Shown piece after piece: positions 30,948-31,250 of a DNA stretch of 31,250 bases. The translations under genes and the position numbers were made by a program. Below the pieces are notes generated by a model. That model ran no database searches and was not told where the DNA came from. It saw only the letters and a program-made list of their open reading frames with translations. Numbering within the stretch: the stretch's first letter is position 1; each line of letters begins with the position of its first letter. Source of the stretch: a virus; IMG/VR virus record IMGVR_UViG_3300033149_001690, positions 1-31,250 of that record; one strand, written 5' to 3'.

Positions 30948-31119
30948 AAGTATCACCACTACTTTCCATTTCCTCACATAACCAACAAATCCTTTCACCC
31001 CCTATACTTGTCATGGATGTGCCCGTACAATCTTGACAGATCAATACTCCACAAAAAGTACACTCTTGAGCATGATCCATAGCATGTATCTCCTGCTGAC
31101 AGTACTCGCAGATTTCCAT
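30940..31119 (-). CDS. Small zinc-finger-like protein with four CxxC motifs
   Basis: A 59-residue protein, so short that standard length cut-offs miss it. Four CxxC pairs: Cys4/7, Cys20/23, Cys28/31 and Cys45/48, plus His12 and His16; enough for two zinc ions, in a treble-clef or RING-like layout. ATG 31119 has GGAGG 4 nt upstream. Its stop overlaps the next ATG (ATGGATAG), and its ribosome site overlaps the stop of the preceding gene, which supports a real gene in the operon. Could be a transcription or replication accessory protein; binding partner unknown. Confidence 0.75.
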   Translation of the reverse strand: MEICEYCQQEIHAMDHAQECTFCGVLICQDCTGTSMTSIGGERICWLCEEMESSGDTYG

Positions 31120-31127
31120 ATATCCTC

Positions 31128-31250
31128 CTAATGCTTTTTAAATATTATTTCTTCTGTTTTAGAATCAATGCAGATCTTACAATCTAGCATACATTTTATT
31201 TTTTTAGATGCTGGACATGTGTTTTCATTATTTGAAACATAGGCGATCTT
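31128..31250 (-). CDS. Small Cys-rich protein, partial (5' end beyond window)
   Basis: An open frame enters from the right edge and ends at TAG 31130-31128: 40 codons with four Cys (NTCPASKKIKC, LDCKIC) and a Lys-rich end (IIFKKH). The stop abuts the GGAGG of the next gene, the pattern seen throughout this block. Another possible small metal-binding protein. Too short to judge further. Confidence 0.5.
   Translation of the reverse strand, partial: KIAYVSNNENTCPASKKIKCMLDCKICIDSKTEEIIFKKH

Noticed and set aside
30948-30998. GTG start lengthening the 30630 gene by 17 residues
   Set aside because: Would lie inside the CxxC gene; the ATG at 30947 overlapping that gene's stop matches the operon's pattern.
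31032-31037. TTGACA on the plus strand near the right edge
   Set aside because: Falls in the minus-strand CxxC gene with no -10 at proper spacing and no plus-strand gene downstream.

Overview
This window is a segment of an AT-rich, tightly packed double-stranded DNA tailed-phage genome (Caudoviricetes). The hallmark genes are a terminase large subunit (15780-17327 +), a family A DNA polymerase (18198-21179 -), a fused primase-helicase (24774-28172 -), a RecB/Cas4-like nuclease (29457-30416 -), a RuvC-like resolvase (12675-13226 -), a lysis cassette (about 4768-6131 +) and several tail or fibre-like proteins. Genes overlap by 1-14 nt or are separated by a few bases, and there are no tRNAs, rRNAs, CRISPR arrays or insertion sequences. 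Two lipoproteins and an LpxH-like phosphoesterase point to a Gram-negative (diderm) host. Near-consensus sigma70 promoters suggest the host RNA polymerase is used. No host or close relative can be named from the sequence alone.

Layout. (1) 1-12685, plus strand: two tandem LamG fibre-like proteins, two lipoproteins flanking a self-contained one-gene unit (3304-3716), a holin/lytic-transglycosylase module, a run of virion or appendage candidates (6132-10662), then an NlpC/P60-like hydrolase, an LpxH-like phosphoesterase and another beta-rich protein. (2) 12675-14140, mixed strands: a resolvase and a small basic protein on the minus strand, with a plus-strand gene sitting between them, ending in a divergent promoter pair. 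(3) 14141-17327, plus strand: two unknown proteins and TerL. (4) 17339-31250, minus strand: the replication block, read from right to left: two small Cys-rich proteins, a small unknown, DUF3310, RecB-like nuclease, an SSB-like Cys-rich protein with a strong terminator, primase-helicase, three glycosyltransferases, DNA polymerase and a fourth glycosyltransferase.

How the genes fit together. The minus-strand block copies and recombines DNA. The resolvase and TerL process and package it. The plus-strand block builds adhesion structures and lyses the host. Three points stand out. The polymerase carries an N-terminal family-4-type uracil-DNA-glycosylase-like domain with all four candidate Fe-S cysteines. 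Four glycosyltransferases are interleaved with the polymerase and primase-helicase in one apparent transcription block, which raises the possibility of glycosylated phage DNA. And an unusual set of secreted or membrane-anchored phage proteins includes a fibre-like LamG protein with a Sec signal peptide. Minus-strand promoters share an extended -35 motif, and several promoters place the -35 hexamer over the stop codon of the gene before.
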